Assembly (NCBI GenBank): GCA_031396505.1
Contig: JANNKX010000293.1
Location: forward strand, 1-6,638
Reading direction: 5' to 3'
DNA length: 6,638 nucleotides
DNA from: JAAFHS01 sp031396505
GTDB taxonomy: Bacteria > Pseudomonadota > Alphaproteobacteria > Rhodobacterales > Rhodobacteraceae
Shown: one piece after another, positions 6,129 through 6,638 of the stretch
Layout: every line of letters begins with the position of its first letter
Position numbering within the stretch: the stretch's first letter is position 1
Position numbers and translations under genes: made by a program
Notes under the pieces: model-generated
Database searches by the model: none
What the model saw: the letters and a program-made list of their open reading frames with translations, nothing else
What the model was told of the DNA's origin: nothing

Positions 6129-6638
6129 CGTGACACCCTTAACATGCGGTCCAACAGGATGGCGACCACCACGATGATGAAGCCGGATTCAAACCCCAGT
6201 GCGGTATTGACCGAATTCAGCGCGCGCACGACGGGCACGCCAAGGCCATTGGCCCCGACAAGGGCCGCGATCACGACCATCGACAGCGACAGCATGATGG
6301 TCTGGTTCAGCCCTGCCATGATCTGCGGAAAGGCATAGGGCAGTTCGACCTTCCACAGGCGTTGCTGGGGCGTGGCACCAAAGGCAGTCGCCGCCTCCAT
6401 CAGGGCTTGCGGGGTGGAGGACACGCCCAGATGGGTCAGGCGGATCGGCGCGGGAAGGACGAAAATCACGGTCGCAATCAGGCCGGGCACCATGCCAAGG
6501 CCGAAGAACACGATTGCCGGGATCAGGTAGACGAAGGTGGGCAGGGTCTGCATCAGATCAAGGATCGGCACCATGGCGCGGTACAGCTTTGGCCGATGCG
6601 CTGCGGCGATGCCGATGGGCACGCCAAGCCCCATGCAG
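6125..6638 (-). CDS. choW: Choline/betaine-type ABC transporter permease, C-terminal part (5' end outside window)
   Basis: Inner-membrane permease partner of ChoV. The visible frame stays open to the window edge (a Cys codon precedes the internal Met at 6634), so the start lies outside. Numbering from that Met gives 169 residues of a family of about 280. Hydrophobic segments are seen at about 33-60 (VYLIPAIVFFGLGMVPGLIA...), 111-135 (LSLSMVVIAALVGANGLG) and 149-162 (FIIVVVAILL). The cytoplasmic EAA loop that docks on the ATPase is clear: EAATAFGATPQQRLWKVELP (80-99). The motif PTFVYLIP is typical of ProW/ChoW/OpuAB permeases. The TGA stop overlaps the choV ATG by four bases. A periplasmic substrate-binding gene (choX) would be expected upstream, beyond base 6638; this is inferred from known cho operons. 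Confidence 0.88.
   Translation of the reverse strand, partial: CMGLGVPIGIAAAHRPKLYRAMVPILDLMQTLPTFVYLIPAIVFFGLGMVPGLIATVIFVLPAPIRLTHLGVSSTPQALMEAATAFGATPQQRLWKVELPYAFPQIMAGLNQTIMLSLSMVVIAALVGANGLGVPVVRALNSVNTALGFESGFIIVVVAILLDRMLRVSR

Overview
The window looks like a chromosomal segment of an alphaproteobacterium, most likely of the Rhodobacterales/Roseobacter group. The evidence is high GC (about 62-65% in the coding regions sampled), alphaproteobacterial-style protein sequences, and the adjacent dprA-topA pair, which I recall as common in that order. It holds five protein genes, two of them cut by the window edges. I see no rRNA, tRNA, CRISPR array, insertion sequence, phage gene or defence system.

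Layout. Bases 1-888 (minus strand) carry the N-terminal 296 codons of a class III aminotransferase that closely resembles GabT (4-aminobutyrate aminotransferase). A 180-bp divergent intergenic region follows. dprA (1069-2214, plus) encodes the single-strand DNA-binding, RecA-loading protein used in natural transformation. topA (2313-5009, plus) encodes DNA topoisomerase I and follows after a 98-bp gap that contains a perfect TTGACA element. A short convergent intergenic region (5010-5081) has small hairpins and separates topA from two minus-strand genes. These are choV (5082-6128), an ATPase of a choline/betaine-type ABC importer, and the 3' part of choW (6125-6638), its permease, joined to choV by an ATGA overlap.

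How the genes relate. ChoW and ChoV form one importer, and a substrate-binding protein would be expected upstream of choW, outside the window. dprA and topA are both DNA-handling genes read in the same direction, but topA probably also has its own promoter. gabT points away from dprA and is probably an independent unit for GABA catabolism.

This is mostly an ordinary housekeeping and metabolic region, and I found no convincing undescribed multi-gene system. The signals that the gene calls do not explain are local. One is a perfect 12-bp tandem repeat at the very start of dprA, which makes a four-run G4 motif on the template strand. A second is a perfect 13-bp inverted repeat that brackets this element and the dprA start codon. 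The third is an apparent insertion of about 40-50 residues in the middle of TopA, with GC near 49% and codon use unlike its surroundings.
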